64,000 bases of DNA from Chryseobacterium lathyri (GTDB taxonomy: Bacteria > Bacteroidota > Bacteroidia > Flavobacteriales > Weeksellaceae): assembly GCF_030812195.1 (NCBI RefSeq), contig NZ_JAUSSF010000001.1, positions 62,001-126,000 of the forward strand, written 5' to 3'. A program made the position numbers and the translations under genes. The first letter of the stretch is position 1, and the number at the start of each line of letters is the position of its first letter. The notes below the pieces were generated by a model. The model saw nothing but the letters and a program-made list of their open reading frames with translations, was not told the origin of the DNA and made no database searches. Shown here piece after piece: positions 53,041 through 61,912 of the stretch.

Positions 53041-53306
53041 ATATTTTATACGACTTACACTTGAGAAGTTTGCCGAATTAATTATCTGCAATACTGAATG
53101 ATATCTTATCTTGCAGTTCTGAACTGGATGATCTTGTATAATTATAAATTAACTTCCATTATGATTTTACAGTATAGAATGCTATACTAAGTTCAAAAGC
53201 TTAAACCCGAGGGATAAGAATAAAATTTGTATCAAACCATCTGATCTAATCAGTCTTTTTTGAAAAGATAATGTATCATGTCGATAAAATTTGGTAACTT
53301 AAATTA

Positions 53307-54218
53307 ATGAAAAGGAAGGATGAAATTACCCGGTACACGATTAGAAATATCATCAACTACAGAAAACTCAGCTGGAGTATTTCAGATGACTTTCTGTACC
53401 TTACAGAAATACCGGAGATTTTCGAGCCATTTGAGATGAAGCCGCATTATTTTGCCTATGGAATTATAAATTCGGGAAGTATAAAGATCGAAGTGGATTA
53501 CCAGAAATTGCTGATAGATGAACGTTCATTACTGATATATCGTCCTGAACAAAATGTAAAAGTAATTGAAATAGAAGCTGGTACAAAGGGAATGTTTGTA
53601 TTATTTACGAAAAAGTTTATGGATTATCTTTTCGAGAGTTTCTTCTCCATTGCGCCCAATTCTTTTTTGAAAAATAAGTTTGGGTCAAAGGTTGTTCTTT
53701 CAGAAGAGGATTATAAGAAAATGAATACCTTATTTGCACGTACATTAGATTTTTTAATTGCATCAGAGGCGGACAGTGAACGGTGGATCTATTCAGCTAA
53801 AAGTATTCTTCTGGCGCTGATCAACGAAAGCGATTTTTTAGTAAACAGGTATATTAGAAACAGAAATATAATCCTTCATCCCCGTGAGGAACAGATAGGA
53901 TACAATTTCAAAAAGCTTGTTTCAAAGCACTACCTAGTTTATAGAAATATTGAATTTTACGCCAAAGAGCTGAATATTACCGCCAACTATCTGCATAAAG
54001 CTGTAAAAAGTCAATTTCATCAGACTCCTGCGGAAATCATAAATATGGCGCTTCTATCTGAGTGTAAAGTGCGTTTGTCAGATTCCGACGAGTCAATAAG
54101 TCAAATTGCTGACAATCTTCAATTTACCAATATACAATCGTTCAGCCGTTTTTTCAAAAAGCAGACAGGAACGACACCCTCTTTATTCCGAAAATGTAAT
54201 ATTTTAAAAATGCCATAA
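53307..54218 (+). CDS. AraC-family transcriptional regulator
   Basis: 303 residues. An N-terminal cupin-like sensor (YFAYGIINSGSIKIEVDYQK, ERSLLIYRPEQNVKV) is followed by the AraC double HTH (IEFYAKELNITANYLHKAVK; ISQIADNLQFTNIQSFSRFF and TGTTPSLFRK). It precedes the SDR gene by 85 bases on the same strand and probably activates it; AraC regulators commonly control the adjacent dehydrogenase. It is similar in layout to the regulator at 40877-41776. Confidence 0.87.
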   Translation: MKRKDEITRYTIRNIINYRKLSWSISDDFLYLTEIPEIFEPFEMKPHYFAYGIINSGSIKIEVDYQKLLIDERSLLIYRPEQNVKVIEIEAGTKGMFVLFTKKFMDYLFESFFSIAPNSFLKNKFGSKVVLSEEDYKKMNTLFARTLDFLIASEADSERWIYSAKSILLALINESDFLVNRYIRNRNIILHPREEQIGYNFKKLVSKHYLVYRNIEFYAKELNITANYLHKAVKSQFHQTPAEIINMALLSECKVRLSDSDESISQIADNLQFTNIQSFSRFFKKQTGTTPSLFRKCNILKMP

Positions 54219-54303
54219 AATGATAAATTTTGTCAAATTTTAGATAAGAAATTGGAGAGTTGCAATCGCTAATTTTATATATAACTAAAAATATTCAATT
54301 AGT

Positions 54304-55050
54304 ATGGCACGATTAAAAGGAAAAGTAGCTCTGATTACGGGCGCATCCCAAGGGATGGGGGAATCACACGCAAGAAAATTTATTGCAGAGGGAGCCAAGG
54401 TAATCCTTACAGATCTCAATGAAGATAGAGGAAAAAAGATTGCCGATGAATTAGGTGAGAATGCTTTGTTTATAAAACAAGATGTTTCGGATGCAGAGCA
54501 ATGGAAAGATGTTGTAGCGAAAGGGGAAGAAAAGTTTGGACCTATCAATGTTTTAGTCAACAATGCGGGGATTTTAGGTCCGATAAAAAAAGTGACTGAA
54601 ATAACCGAGGAGGAATATCTGAAAGTAATCGAAATCAATCAAAATGCTGTTTTCTACGGAATGAAGTATACGATACCATCGATGCAGAAGGCTGGTATAG
54701 GTTCCATTGTGAATATTTCCTCTGTTGCCGGAATTGTGGCAATTCCGGGATATCCAAGCCTGGCCTATATGGGCAGTAAATTTGCTGTCAGAGGTCTGAC
54801 AAAAGCGGCAGCGGTAGAATACGGCAAGGAAAATATCAGAGCAAATTCAGTGCATCCCGGATATATCAAAACCCCAATGATGGTTGAAGCCACTGACGAA
54901 GATGGGAGCGGGGCGTCAGATGTTACCCCTTTAGGAAGAATGGCTGATGCAAGTGAAGTTAGCGAGCTGGTAGTGTTTTTAGCATCTGATGAATCATCGT
55001 TTCTTACAGGGACAGAACAGGTAATAGATGGTGGGATGAGCATCCAATAG
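54304..55050 (+). CDS. Short-chain dehydrogenase/reductase
   Basis: 248 residues, classical SDR. TGASQGMGESHA (about 13-24) is the cofactor site, NNAGILG (about 88-94) the structural motif, NISSVAGIV and YMGSK the catalytic Ser, Tyr and Lys; the C-terminus FLTGTEQVIDGGMSIQ is the usual end. An Asp at the end of beta-2 (ILTDLNED) points to NAD. Close relatives act as 3-alpha/20-beta hydroxysteroid or glucose-1-dehydrogenase-like enzymes; the true substrate is open. Likely target of the AraC gene just upstream. Confidence 0.9.
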   Translation: MARLKGKVALITGASQGMGESHARKFIAEGAKVILTDLNEDRGKKIADELGENALFIKQDVSDAEQWKDVVAKGEEKFGPINVLVNNAGILGPIKKVTEITEEEYLKVIEINQNAVFYGMKYTIPSMQKAGIGSIVNISSVAGIVAIPGYPSLAYMGSKFAVRGLTKAAAVEYGKENIRANSVHPGYIKTPMMVEATDEDGSGASDVTPLGRMADASEVSELVVFLASDESSFLTGTEQVIDGGMSIQ

Positions 55051-55517
55051 TGAATTGTTTGGTGTTAATCACTGTACTCACTTTATTATATTGATGAGTA
55101 TGTTTGGGAAAATTTTAAAGGCATATAAGTGAACAGAAGTAATGTGTCTTTACCGTCGGTAAGATATGTTAGGTATTCAAAAAACAATTTATTTTAAGAA
55201 TATGTTTTGGACGTCCAGAATATGTGATTCAATATTGCAGATCGAGTCCTGGAACACAGATTTAAGCAAGGTTTTTAACCTTGCTTATTTTCGTTCATAC
55301 CCCTTCTTTTTAATCCTTTAATTTTTTTGAATTTGTTTTTAATGATTACTTCTTATGTTCATAAGTAATTAATGACCATACAAAAAAACTACTCCACATA
55401 CCCTTAGAAAACAAGCAATCTACATTGGAGTAGAAGACATAGCTGATGAGAGAGGATCTTATTGAATTTTTGCCTAGGCGCATTTTGAACCCAAGAGAAT
55501 GATATAAGTCATAACTT
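55051..55517. other. Intergenic stretch with one hairpin
   Basis: No gene is seen. AAGCAAGGTT (55264-55273) and AACCTTGCTT (55277-55286) form 10-bp arms with a 3-base loop followed by ATTTTCG, a plausible terminator for the SDR transcript 214 bases upstream, or the end of an unrecognised small RNA. Confidence 0.45.
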
Positions 55518-55542
55518 ATTGTTGTATTTAAAATGCAACAAT
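55518..55542 (+). promoter_or_regulatory. NsrR-type palindromic operator before the flavohemoglobin gene
   Basis: A 25-bp near-perfect palindrome: ATTGTTG-t-ATTT-a-AAAT-g-CAACAAT. Its core TGTATTTaAAATGCA fits the NsrR consensus known from proteobacteria (TGYATTT-n-AAATRCA). A -7 element TATCTTTG lies at 55556-55563, 14 bases downstream, so the palindrome covers the -33 region. The co-transcribed Rrf2 gene is the likely binder. Confidence 0.65.
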
Positions 55543-55585
55543 TTGAAAAGATTTCTATCTTTGTCTTGAATTTAAAAACAAGAGA

Positions 55586-56791
55586 ATGACTTACGAACAG
55601 AAATTATCAATTAAGGAAACAGTTCCCTTCCTAAGAGAGCATGGTACCCAGCTTACAGGATATTTTTACGAAAGAATGTTTTCCCACAATCCTGAGTTGA
55701 AAAACATTTTCAATATGGGAAATCAAGCCAACGGAAAACAAAAAAATGCATTGGCTTCAACGGTTTTGGCGTATGCAGAACATATTGAAACCCCGGAAGT
55801 ATTGACGGAGGTTTTAAAAAGTATTGGGAATAAGCATGTAAGCCTTAATATAGCTCCGGAGCAATATGATATTGTGGGATATCATTTATTATCTTCAATA
55901 AAAGAAGTATTGAAGGAAAAAGCGACAAGCTCCATCATCGAGGCATGGGCTCAGGCATACCATGAACTTGCGGCCATTATGATTTCCATAGAAGAAAAGA
56001 TGTTCCAAAAGAATGCAGAGAAAAAAGGCGGATGGAAAGGCTGGAGAACATTTGTGATTGCCAATATTGTTGAGGAAAGCAATACTGTAAAATCATTTTA
56101 TCTGGTTCCTAAAGATGGAGGAGCCATTGCAGAATACCTTCCGGGACAATATATTTCGGTGAAAATGTTTGTTCCCTCTTTAGGCCATGAACAGCCAAGA
56201 CAGTATAGTCTTTCTTCAACATATATGCCTAGTCATTATAGGATATCTGTAAAAAAAGAAAAAGGAAACGCTAAAACGCCGGATGGTTTGGTTTCAAATT
56301 GTCTGCATGAAAAGAAAATAGGAGATGAAGTCTTGGTAAGCGTACCGGCTGGCTCTTTTTTTGCAAATATTCTACCGGAAGATTCTATCGTTCTGATCAG
56401 CGGAGGAGTAGGTCTGACTCCTTTAATGAGCATTCTGGAAACATGCAAAGCCCTGAATAACAAAAATAAAGTCATCTGGATCCATGGCTGTAAAAATGAA
56501 GAGCTACACGCTTTTAAGTCAAAAGTGGCAAACCTGGAGCATAATAACGATTGGTTAACATCTTTTGTATTTTATGAAGATGGACTAACAGAAAACAGTT
56601 CTGTAAAGAAAGGAAGAGTTGATTTATCAGTACTCAAAGATAAAATTCTTATTAACAAAGCAAAATACTATATTTGTGGACCTGAACCGTTTATAAAAGC
56701 ACATTATCATTCTTTGATCACTTTCGGAGCCAGTAAAGAAAGTATTTTTTACGAAGAATTCGGGCCGCAGCTATTGCAGATCAAAGAATAA
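55586..56791 (+). CDS. hmp: Flavohemoglobin (nitric oxide dioxygenase)
   Basis: 401 residues in the three-part Hmp layout. Globin (1-140): Tyr28 (GYFYERMF) as distal Tyr and His84 (GNKHVSLNIAPEQYDIVGYH) as proximal heme ligand. FAD domain (about 150-255): RQYSLSS. NAD domain (about 265-400): GGVGLTPLMS and YYICGPEPFI. It turns NO and O2 into nitrate using NAD(P)H and so protects from nitrosative stress. A palindromic NsrR-type site lies 44 bases upstream, and the gene runs into an Rrf2 regulator gene. Confidence 0.96.
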   Translation: MTYEQKLSIKETVPFLREHGTQLTGYFYERMFSHNPELKNIFNMGNQANGKQKNALASTVLAYAEHIETPEVLTEVLKSIGNKHVSLNIAPEQYDIVGYHLLSSIKEVLKEKATSSIIEAWAQAYHELAAIMISIEEKMFQKNAEKKGGWKGWRTFVIANIVEESNTVKSFYLVPKDGGAIAEYLPGQYISVKMFVPSLGHEQPRQYSLSSTYMPSHYRISVKKEKGNAKTPDGLVSNCLHEKKIGDEVLVSVPAGSFFANILPEDSIVLISGGVGLTPLMSILETCKALNNKNKVIWIHGCKNEELHAFKSKVANLEHNNDWLTSFVFYEDGLTENSSVKKGRVDLSVLKDKILINKAKYYICGPEPFIKAHYHSLITFGASKESIFYEEFGPQLLQIKE

Positions 56792-56805
56792 AAGACTTGA
56801 AAGTA

Positions 56806-57231
56806 ATGAAACTTAACCATTTTACTGATTTCAGCATGCGTGTTCTAATGTACCTGAATCAAAAGAATAATACAGATTCCAGTTCGTTGGATGAGCTATC
56901 GGAACGCTTTAGAATATCAAGAAATCATTTGGTGAAAATAGTTCAGTTTCTATCCAATAATAACCTTGTTTCTACAAAAAGAGGGAAAAACGGAGGAATC
57001 CATATTTCAGAAAAAGCATTAAAAATGGGATTAGGAGACTTGATCAATATGTTAGAGCAAGAAGAGTTTCCCGTGATAAACTGCCATTCAAAACCATGCG
57101 TATTTATTTCTCACAGCTGTAGACTGAAATCTCTATTAGATGTAGCTTATCAGGCTTTTATAGACAGCCTGAATAAAAATAAGCTGTCTGATCTGAAATT
57201 TGAAAGCTGGAATGCCATTTTCAGCAGTTGA
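56806..57231 (+). CDS. nsrR: Rrf2-family regulator, NsrR-like
   Basis: 141 residues from the ATG at 56806 (MKLNHFTDFSMRVLMYL); a TTG at 56797 is in frame but the ATG gives the standard NsrR start. The winged HTH (LDELSERFRISRNHLVKIVQ) is followed by the cluster region CHSKPCVFISHSC, with three Cys (C-x4-C-x6-C) able to hold an iron-sulfur cluster that senses NO. The gene is 14 bases after hmp. Together with the upstream palindrome this makes a compact NO-response unit. Confidence 0.85.
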   Translation: MKLNHFTDFSMRVLMYLNQKNNTDSSSLDELSERFRISRNHLVKIVQFLSNNNLVSTKRGKNGGIHISEKALKMGLGDLINMLEQEEFPVINCHSKPCVFISHSCRLKSLLDVAYQAFIDSLNKNKLSDLKFESWNAIFSS

Positions 57232-57260
57232 TTTTTAAAAAATTATTCACCTCAAATAAA

Positions 57261-57290
57261 AACTGCCTTTAGAATAATCTAGAGGCAGTT
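57261..57290 (+). terminator. Terminator of the hmp-nsrR unit
   Basis: AACTGCCT (57261-57268) pairs with AGGCAGTT (57283-57290); the stem extends inward by TTAGA/TCTAG with one G-T pair, loop ATAA, followed by TTTG. It lies 30 bases after the nsrR stop. Confidence 0.8.
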
Positions 57291-57788
57291 TTTGTTACCA
57301 TTTATTGTCTGATAATTTTAAATTTTTTTATCATTGAAATTACTAGCCTCAGATAAACTCCACCTGACAATTTACCTTAATCCGGTTGTAAATTTGTACC
57401 AAATAATTAACAAAAGCGAACAAATAAAATTGTTCTTTTCATATAAAATTAAGTTTTTTTTAAGTCTTTCTTTTTCCGGCATAACGCTGGAAATATAGTG
57501 TTATGATCCGGATTATTTATGCAACTTTTTTTTGTAATAATATGATAATCAATATTTTAATTATATTTATTTTATAATTTTTTTGAATGAAATTTGAATA
57601 ATCAGGGTTAGAAATTCTGAAATTATAACATTGTTTATTTTTTTTATTTGGAATGATTTGTAGTTTTGTAACTCAAAGAAACGATTTAAATTATATAAAT
57701 ATTGTTGTATTTTTTTTACTACAATAAATTTATAAGGAGTTTATTTTAATTCAGAATAAAGCACAAAAAACATTTTCAAAAATAAAAT
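57291..57788 (+). other. Leader of the 333-residue surface protein gene with an inverted repeat
   Basis: 498 AT-rich bases without a gene. ATTGTTGTA (57701-57709) and TACTACAAT (57717-57725) form a 25-bp palindrome with one mismatch around seven Ts. It begins with the same 12 bases, ATTGTTGTATTT, as the NsrR-type site at 55518, and lies 64 bases before the start codon. Confidence 0.45.
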
Positions 57789-58790
57789 ATGATGAACAAA
57801 AAATTTAGTCTTGCAGCTTCCCTTTTTCTTGGTGTAATTGTGTTGGGACAGGTGGGGATCAATACACCTAACCCTACAGAAATTCTTGATGTTAATGGTA
57901 TAGAGAGAATAAGAGAACTTCCTAAACATCAAACTGTAAATGCCATATTTACAAAGCCGGATGGCACAAAATCCAATACTAAAGACCAGACTTTTACAGC
58001 TACAAGAACAGTCGTTGCTGATGCCAATGGTGTACTAGGTTATGTAGACGGTATATCTGGGAATGGCGGATCAAATACCAAAAAAAGAGTTACAATAGGT
58101 TATTGGGCAGGATTATGGGACGGTAATTATTATGCACTAGGAGGTACAGGTTTTCCTACATTCAACACTCAACTGCAAAGCAGGTTAAATTACGGGCCTT
58201 ACGGAACTTACAATAAAATTGACGGTATTGATTTTTTACAATTCGAAACAGAGCAGCTGAATAATTACACAGCAGCTCAACTGAAGGGAATGGTAGATGT
58301 TTTCTGTATTGGCTTACAGGCTGGAGCGGATCTGGACGCAGCAGCAATTACAAAAATTAAGGATTTTGTTGATCTTGGTGGGGTAGCCATTGTCCTTTTA
58401 GATTCAGGAAGAAATACACCGGCTTTTCAGGGCTTTGGCGGGACAGGAAGTGTATCGAACGGAACCGGGGTTTCTTATTCGATTGCAGGAACCGTAGGAT
58501 CTAGCGGTGTTTTTGGAAATGTAACAGCAAATACGGCTATTATAGGGGCACAGACAGCCAGTCGTGTAGCAGTCTCCCAACTAGGTCCAGGGTCACAGCT
58601 GTCAGCAACTGAAGGCGGTACTTCTACAGCTTATGCAGGTATTTGGGTTACAGGAACTAATGGAAGGGTGATTTTCTTTTGGGATGAAGGGGTTTTCAGA
58701 AATTCAAGCATTACAAGTACTTATATAGATAGCGATCAGGAAAAGTACCTTCATAATATCATGGCTTACGCACTGGATAAGCTAAATTAA
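57789..58790 (+). CDS. Secreted QVGINTPNP-family protein with large C-terminal domain
   Basis: 333 residues. The signal peptide (about 1-20) is followed by QVGINTPNPTEILDVNGIER. After a short family head (to about 90), the remaining 240 residues differ from the other members: KKRVTIGYWAGLWDGNYYAL, FCIGLQAGADLDAAAITKIK, DLGGVAIVLLDSGRNTPAFQ and GRVIFFWDEGVFRNSS read like an alpha/beta (flavodoxin or GATase-like) fold. So this member appears to carry a distinct passenger domain. No catalytic residues can be assigned. Confidence 0.75.
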   Translation: MMNKKFSLAASLFLGVIVLGQVGINTPNPTEILDVNGIERIRELPKHQTVNAIFTKPDGTKSNTKDQTFTATRTVVADANGVLGYVDGISGNGGSNTKKRVTIGYWAGLWDGNYYALGGTGFPTFNTQLQSRLNYGPYGTYNKIDGIDFLQFETEQLNNYTAAQLKGMVDVFCIGLQAGADLDAAAITKIKDFVDLGGVAIVLLDSGRNTPAFQGFGGTGSVSNGTGVSYSIAGTVGSSGVFGNVTANTAIIGAQTASRVAVSQLGPGSQLSATEGGTSTAYAGIWVTGTNGRVIFFWDEGVFRNSSITSTYIDSDQEKYLHNIMAYALDKLN

Positions 58791-58874
58791 TATGCACTGG
58801 AAATGATGGCAAATAAGATGATTGCCATTGTTTTCATTTTTAAGAACACAAATTTTACTTTCATTTCCTATTTA

Positions 58875-58911
58875 CTATAATCTTCCCGCAAACGGAAGAT
58901 TATAGTTTTTT
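58875..58911 (+). terminator. Strong terminator of the 333-residue surface protein gene
   Basis: CTATAATCTTCC (58875-58886) and GGAAGATTATAG (58894-58905) form perfect 12-bp arms with a 7-base loop, followed by TTTTTT. Confidence 0.88.
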
Positions 58912-58932
58912 ATAAGAAAAGCCTTTCGAAAC

Positions 58933-59047
58933 AAAATGGTAGCGTTCGAGAATACCATTTTAAATTATGGGTTACTTAAAATCATTACTAAATAAAAATA
59001 ATTTTAATAAAACAAGTTGACTATAGGCTAGCTTGTTTTATTTTTTA
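58933..59047. other. Two further hairpins in the gap before the terpene synthase
   Basis: AAAATGGTA (58933-58941) pairs with TACCATTTT (58953-58961). TAAAACAAG (59008-59016) pairs with CTTGTTTTA (59032-59040) and runs into TTTTTT. With the terminator at 58875 this makes three hairpins in about 170 bases without a gene between them. The rest of 58791-59360 shows no gene; the terpene synthase leader with ATTGTTGTATTT at 59269-59280 is within it. Confidence 0.5.
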
Positions 59048-59360
59048 TAATGAGGTATTGAGAGAAGTTGATCAGTCCATATGAACAAAAAAATAATATA
59101 AAGCTACTTTTCAGATTCAGCAAAAAAACAAAGGAAATTTTTAGGTCAATTTTTTTCGCCTATAACTTTTAAACCTTGTCAAACTCAAAAAGGACCGACC
59201 TAATTTAAAACTATATATTATTACAATATGATATTGGAATTTTAATAATAATTTATTGTTTGATTCATATTGTTGTATTTATTCATAATATAATCGTTTT
59301 ATGATTTTTTTTGTTGGATCTGACTTTTTGTTAAATTTGTTTAACCAGAAAACTAATATT

Positions 59361-60374
59361 ATGAAAACATCAATTTCAGATGAGCAATTTTTTTCAAACT
59401 TGCTACATTTGCCAAAGCCTTCTTATCCTTTCCCCGATTTTATTCATCCTGAATTTCAAGAGCAACGTGAAGAGTATTATAAATGGATAGATACTGAATA
59501 TATAATCCATAGTAAAGAGGCGCGCGAGAAACATAAAAAGCATAATCTGACTGATATTGCAGCAAGAGGCTGTCCATTTTTAAAATCACTTGTTGAGTTG
59601 CGGCCTCTGGCAAATTATACTGCAAATGGGGCCATGATGGATGATTATTTTGACCGCTGTTCGCGTGAAGAAATGTACATAATAATGGATAAAATAATGG
59701 AAATAGTATCGGGTACTGTTTCCAAGGAACCGGAAGAGGCTGGTATTTTTCATCTGTTTTGGCAGCTAAGACAAGATGCTGTGAGGTGTGCAATTCCTGA
59801 GAATATCTACAAGAGGTTTATAAAATCAATGAAAGATGTGTTTATAGGTTATGCTGAAGAAAAAGTTTATTACAGAACAAATACAATACCTCCGCTATCT
59901 ATTTATCTCCTGATTCGTGAAGAAACCAGCGGAGTAAAACCTTATTGTGATTATGTTGCCTTGCAAAAGGACTATCGGGAATTACCAGACGAAATTTTTG
60001 ATCATCCTTTTATTCGGCGTCTATATACTCTTGCTTCTTTAATGATCGGTATACATAATGATATTATTTCTCTACCTAAGGAATTGCATCGCGAGGGAGA
60101 TACTATGAATCTTGTAAAGGTACTGCAACAGGAAAAAAATATATCATTGAAAGAAGCTTATATGAGAACCCTTGATATGCACGATATTTATTTGCATGAA
60201 TTCATATTATTACAAAACAATTTGTCGTTTTTTGATGAGCATCAGAACCTTGTGTCTAATTATGTCCATGATTTAGGTGTTATGATTGCTGGTGTTTATG
60301 CCTGGCATACAAACGATGAATCCAGATATATAAATAATGGTTATGTGGAAGGTGAGTATGTTAGCAAAGGATAA
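59361..60374 (+). CDS. Class I terpene synthase
   Basis: 337 residues from the ATG at 59361 (MKTSISDEQF); an upstream in-frame ATG at 59301 adds a hydrophobic stretch unlike the family. Both metal motifs are intact: the Asp-rich DDYFD at 94-98 and the NSE triad NDIISLPKE at 233-241 (Asn233, Ser237, Glu241). The pyrophosphate sensor region (EKVYYRTNTIPPLS) and a C-terminal RY (near 327) also fit. Such enzymes ionise farnesyl or geranyl diphosphate and cyclise it to a volatile or hydrocarbon terpene. The product cannot be read. No prenyltransferase or P450 is adjacent. Confidence 0.88.
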   Translation: MKTSISDEQFFSNLLHLPKPSYPFPDFIHPEFQEQREEYYKWIDTEYIIHSKEAREKHKKHNLTDIAARGCPFLKSLVELRPLANYTANGAMMDDYFDRCSREEMYIIMDKIMEIVSGTVSKEPEEAGIFHLFWQLRQDAVRCAIPENIYKRFIKSMKDVFIGYAEEKVYYRTNTIPPLSIYLLIREETSGVKPYCDYVALQKDYRELPDEIFDHPFIRRLYTLASLMIGIHNDIISLPKELHREGDTMNLVKVLQQEKNISLKEAYMRTLDMHDIYLHEFILLQNNLSFFDEHQNLVSNYVHDLGVMIAGVYAWHTNDESRYINNGYVEGEYVSKG

Positions 60375-60541
60375 AGGAACTTGAAAATTTTTTTATGGAA
60401 TTGGATCATTTTGCTCAGACTCAAGATATATATTCCGAAAAAACAGAGAGAAAAATGGGAGGTGTTAAGATTATGTTTAGAAAACAATGAAAATGGTATG
60501 AAATACTTTAAATGCTCTGATTTATAGGTGTTTATAGATAA

Positions 60542-60952
60542 AATGTCAACGCATCCATTTTCATCCATTATTTAGATAAAGAATGGGTGCAATATATGGA
60601 TAGATCTATCATATTTTGGGAAGGTCGGGAAAAGGAACTGTGGAACGGGATAAAGCTAGTGCAGTGCGGAGGTCATTTTGACGGTGCATCAGTTCTCTAT
60701 ATTCTTGAATATAATGGCCAGCTGCTTACTGGTGATATACCTTTAGTAGGAGCTGATCATACGACAGTAACTTTTATGTACAGTTATCCCAACTACATTC
60801 CTTTGTCTGCAAAGGCAGTAGAGTATGCAAAAGAATCTTTAGATCCTTTTAAATATAATGCAGTTTTTAGTGCATTTGGTGGATATATACTGAAAGATGG
60901 AAAAAAAATGGTTAACTTTTCAATCAGTCGTTATCTGGACCGTATTAAATAA
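60542..60952 (+). pseudogene. Truncated metallo-beta-lactamase-fold hydrolase
   Basis: An open frame without a proper start encodes only the C-terminal half of an MBL-fold hydrolase (IHYLDKEWVQYMDRSIIFWE, CGGHFDGASVLYI, LLTGDIPLVGADHTT, MYSYPNYIPLSAKA). The His of GGHF and the Asp of TGD would be metal ligands, but the N-terminal HxHxDH half is missing, and the frame is closed by a TAA at 60539. An ATG or GTG near 60587 could start a 121-residue product, which would lack the main metal site. A remnant is most likely. Confidence 0.7.
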
Positions 60953-60993
60953 CTATATTAAAATTACTTAGCATCAATATAATAGAATATTTT

Positions 60994-61878
60994 ATGGAAA
61001 TAAGTCGATTCAAATCAGAAAAAGTACATCATGAATTTCTTATATTTTATGATGAAGCCATGAAGAAACTTCCTGTACCGCAGGATATTTTTGATATAAA
61101 TACTGCTTATGGAACCGTAAGGGTGTATCGGTTTGGAAGGCAGGGAGGCATTCCTATTCTGCTTTTCCCGGGAAGAGCGGCTTCAACGCCCATGTGGGAA
61201 CCTAATATTGAAGGACTGCTTAAGACATATGATGTTTATTCTATGGATCTTCTGGGTGAACCCGGTCTAAGCACCCAAACAAAACCTATTAAAGATAGTA
61301 AGCAACAGGCTGCCTGGGTAGAAGATGTATTAATGGAATTAAAATTACCTAAGGTACATCTGATGGGGGTTTCTTTTGGAGGATGGTCTGCAGTAAACTA
61401 CGCGGTCCATTATCAAAAGTATATTGCATCAATCATCTTGTTGGATCCCGCATTGGTTTTTGCTCCATTTTCTCTGAAAATCATTCTGTTCTCATTGATC
61501 ACTATTCTTCCTTTTGTTCCTGAAAGCTGGCGTGAAAAATCAATGAGCTGGATTTCGGGAGGGGCAGAGGTTGATTCCAAAAACTCCACCTCTCTCCTAA
61601 TTTCGATTGGATTAAAAGACTTTATCATCAAAACACCGCCACCTAAACAGTTTACTATTGAACAGTTAAACTCTATTCAAGCGCCAATACTGGTTATTTT
61701 TGCAGGCAAAAGTATTGTACATGATTCAGCTAAGGCTTTGGAGTATACAAAGAGTCTTTCAATCCATGTTGAGGCTGAGATTTGGCCAGAGGCTTCACAT
61801 GCAATTAATGGAGAGTTTCCAGATGAAATCAATGAGCGGATTAGTAAATTTCTTTCAGAACCTACTGTATCTGAATAA
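60994..61878 (+). CDS. Alpha/beta hydrolase
   Basis: 294 residues. The nucleophile elbow is GVSFGGW with Ser127; the oxyanion region FPGRAASTPMWEPNI and the late EASHAING with the catalytic His are in place. The acid is probably the Asp near the AKSIVHD segment. Carboxylester, lactone or epoxide-type hydrolysis is possible; the substrate is open. It lies on the same strand as the terpene synthase and the MBL remnant, so a shared history as a small metabolite cluster is possible. Confidence 0.85.
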   Translation: MEISRFKSEKVHHEFLIFYDEAMKKLPVPQDIFDINTAYGTVRVYRFGRQGGIPILLFPGRAASTPMWEPNIEGLLKTYDVYSMDLLGEPGLSTQTKPIKDSKQQAAWVEDVLMELKLPKVHLMGVSFGGWSAVNYAVHYQKYIASIILLDPALVFAPFSLKIILFSLITILPFVPESWREKSMSWISGGAEVDSKNSTSLLISIGLKDFIIKTPPPKQFTIEQLNSIQAPILVIFAGKSIVHDSAKALEYTKSLSIHVEAEIWPEASHAINGEFPDEINERISKFLSEPTVSE

Positions 61879-61912
61879 TGCCAGGTCTATGATTTGTTTA
61901 TTTTATAATTAG

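Noticed and set aside
55236..55262. A stretch resembling the T-arm of a tRNA (ATCGAGTCCTGG)
   Set aside because: The stem bases around the loop do not pair, the first loop base is wrong and no other tRNA arms are found upstream.
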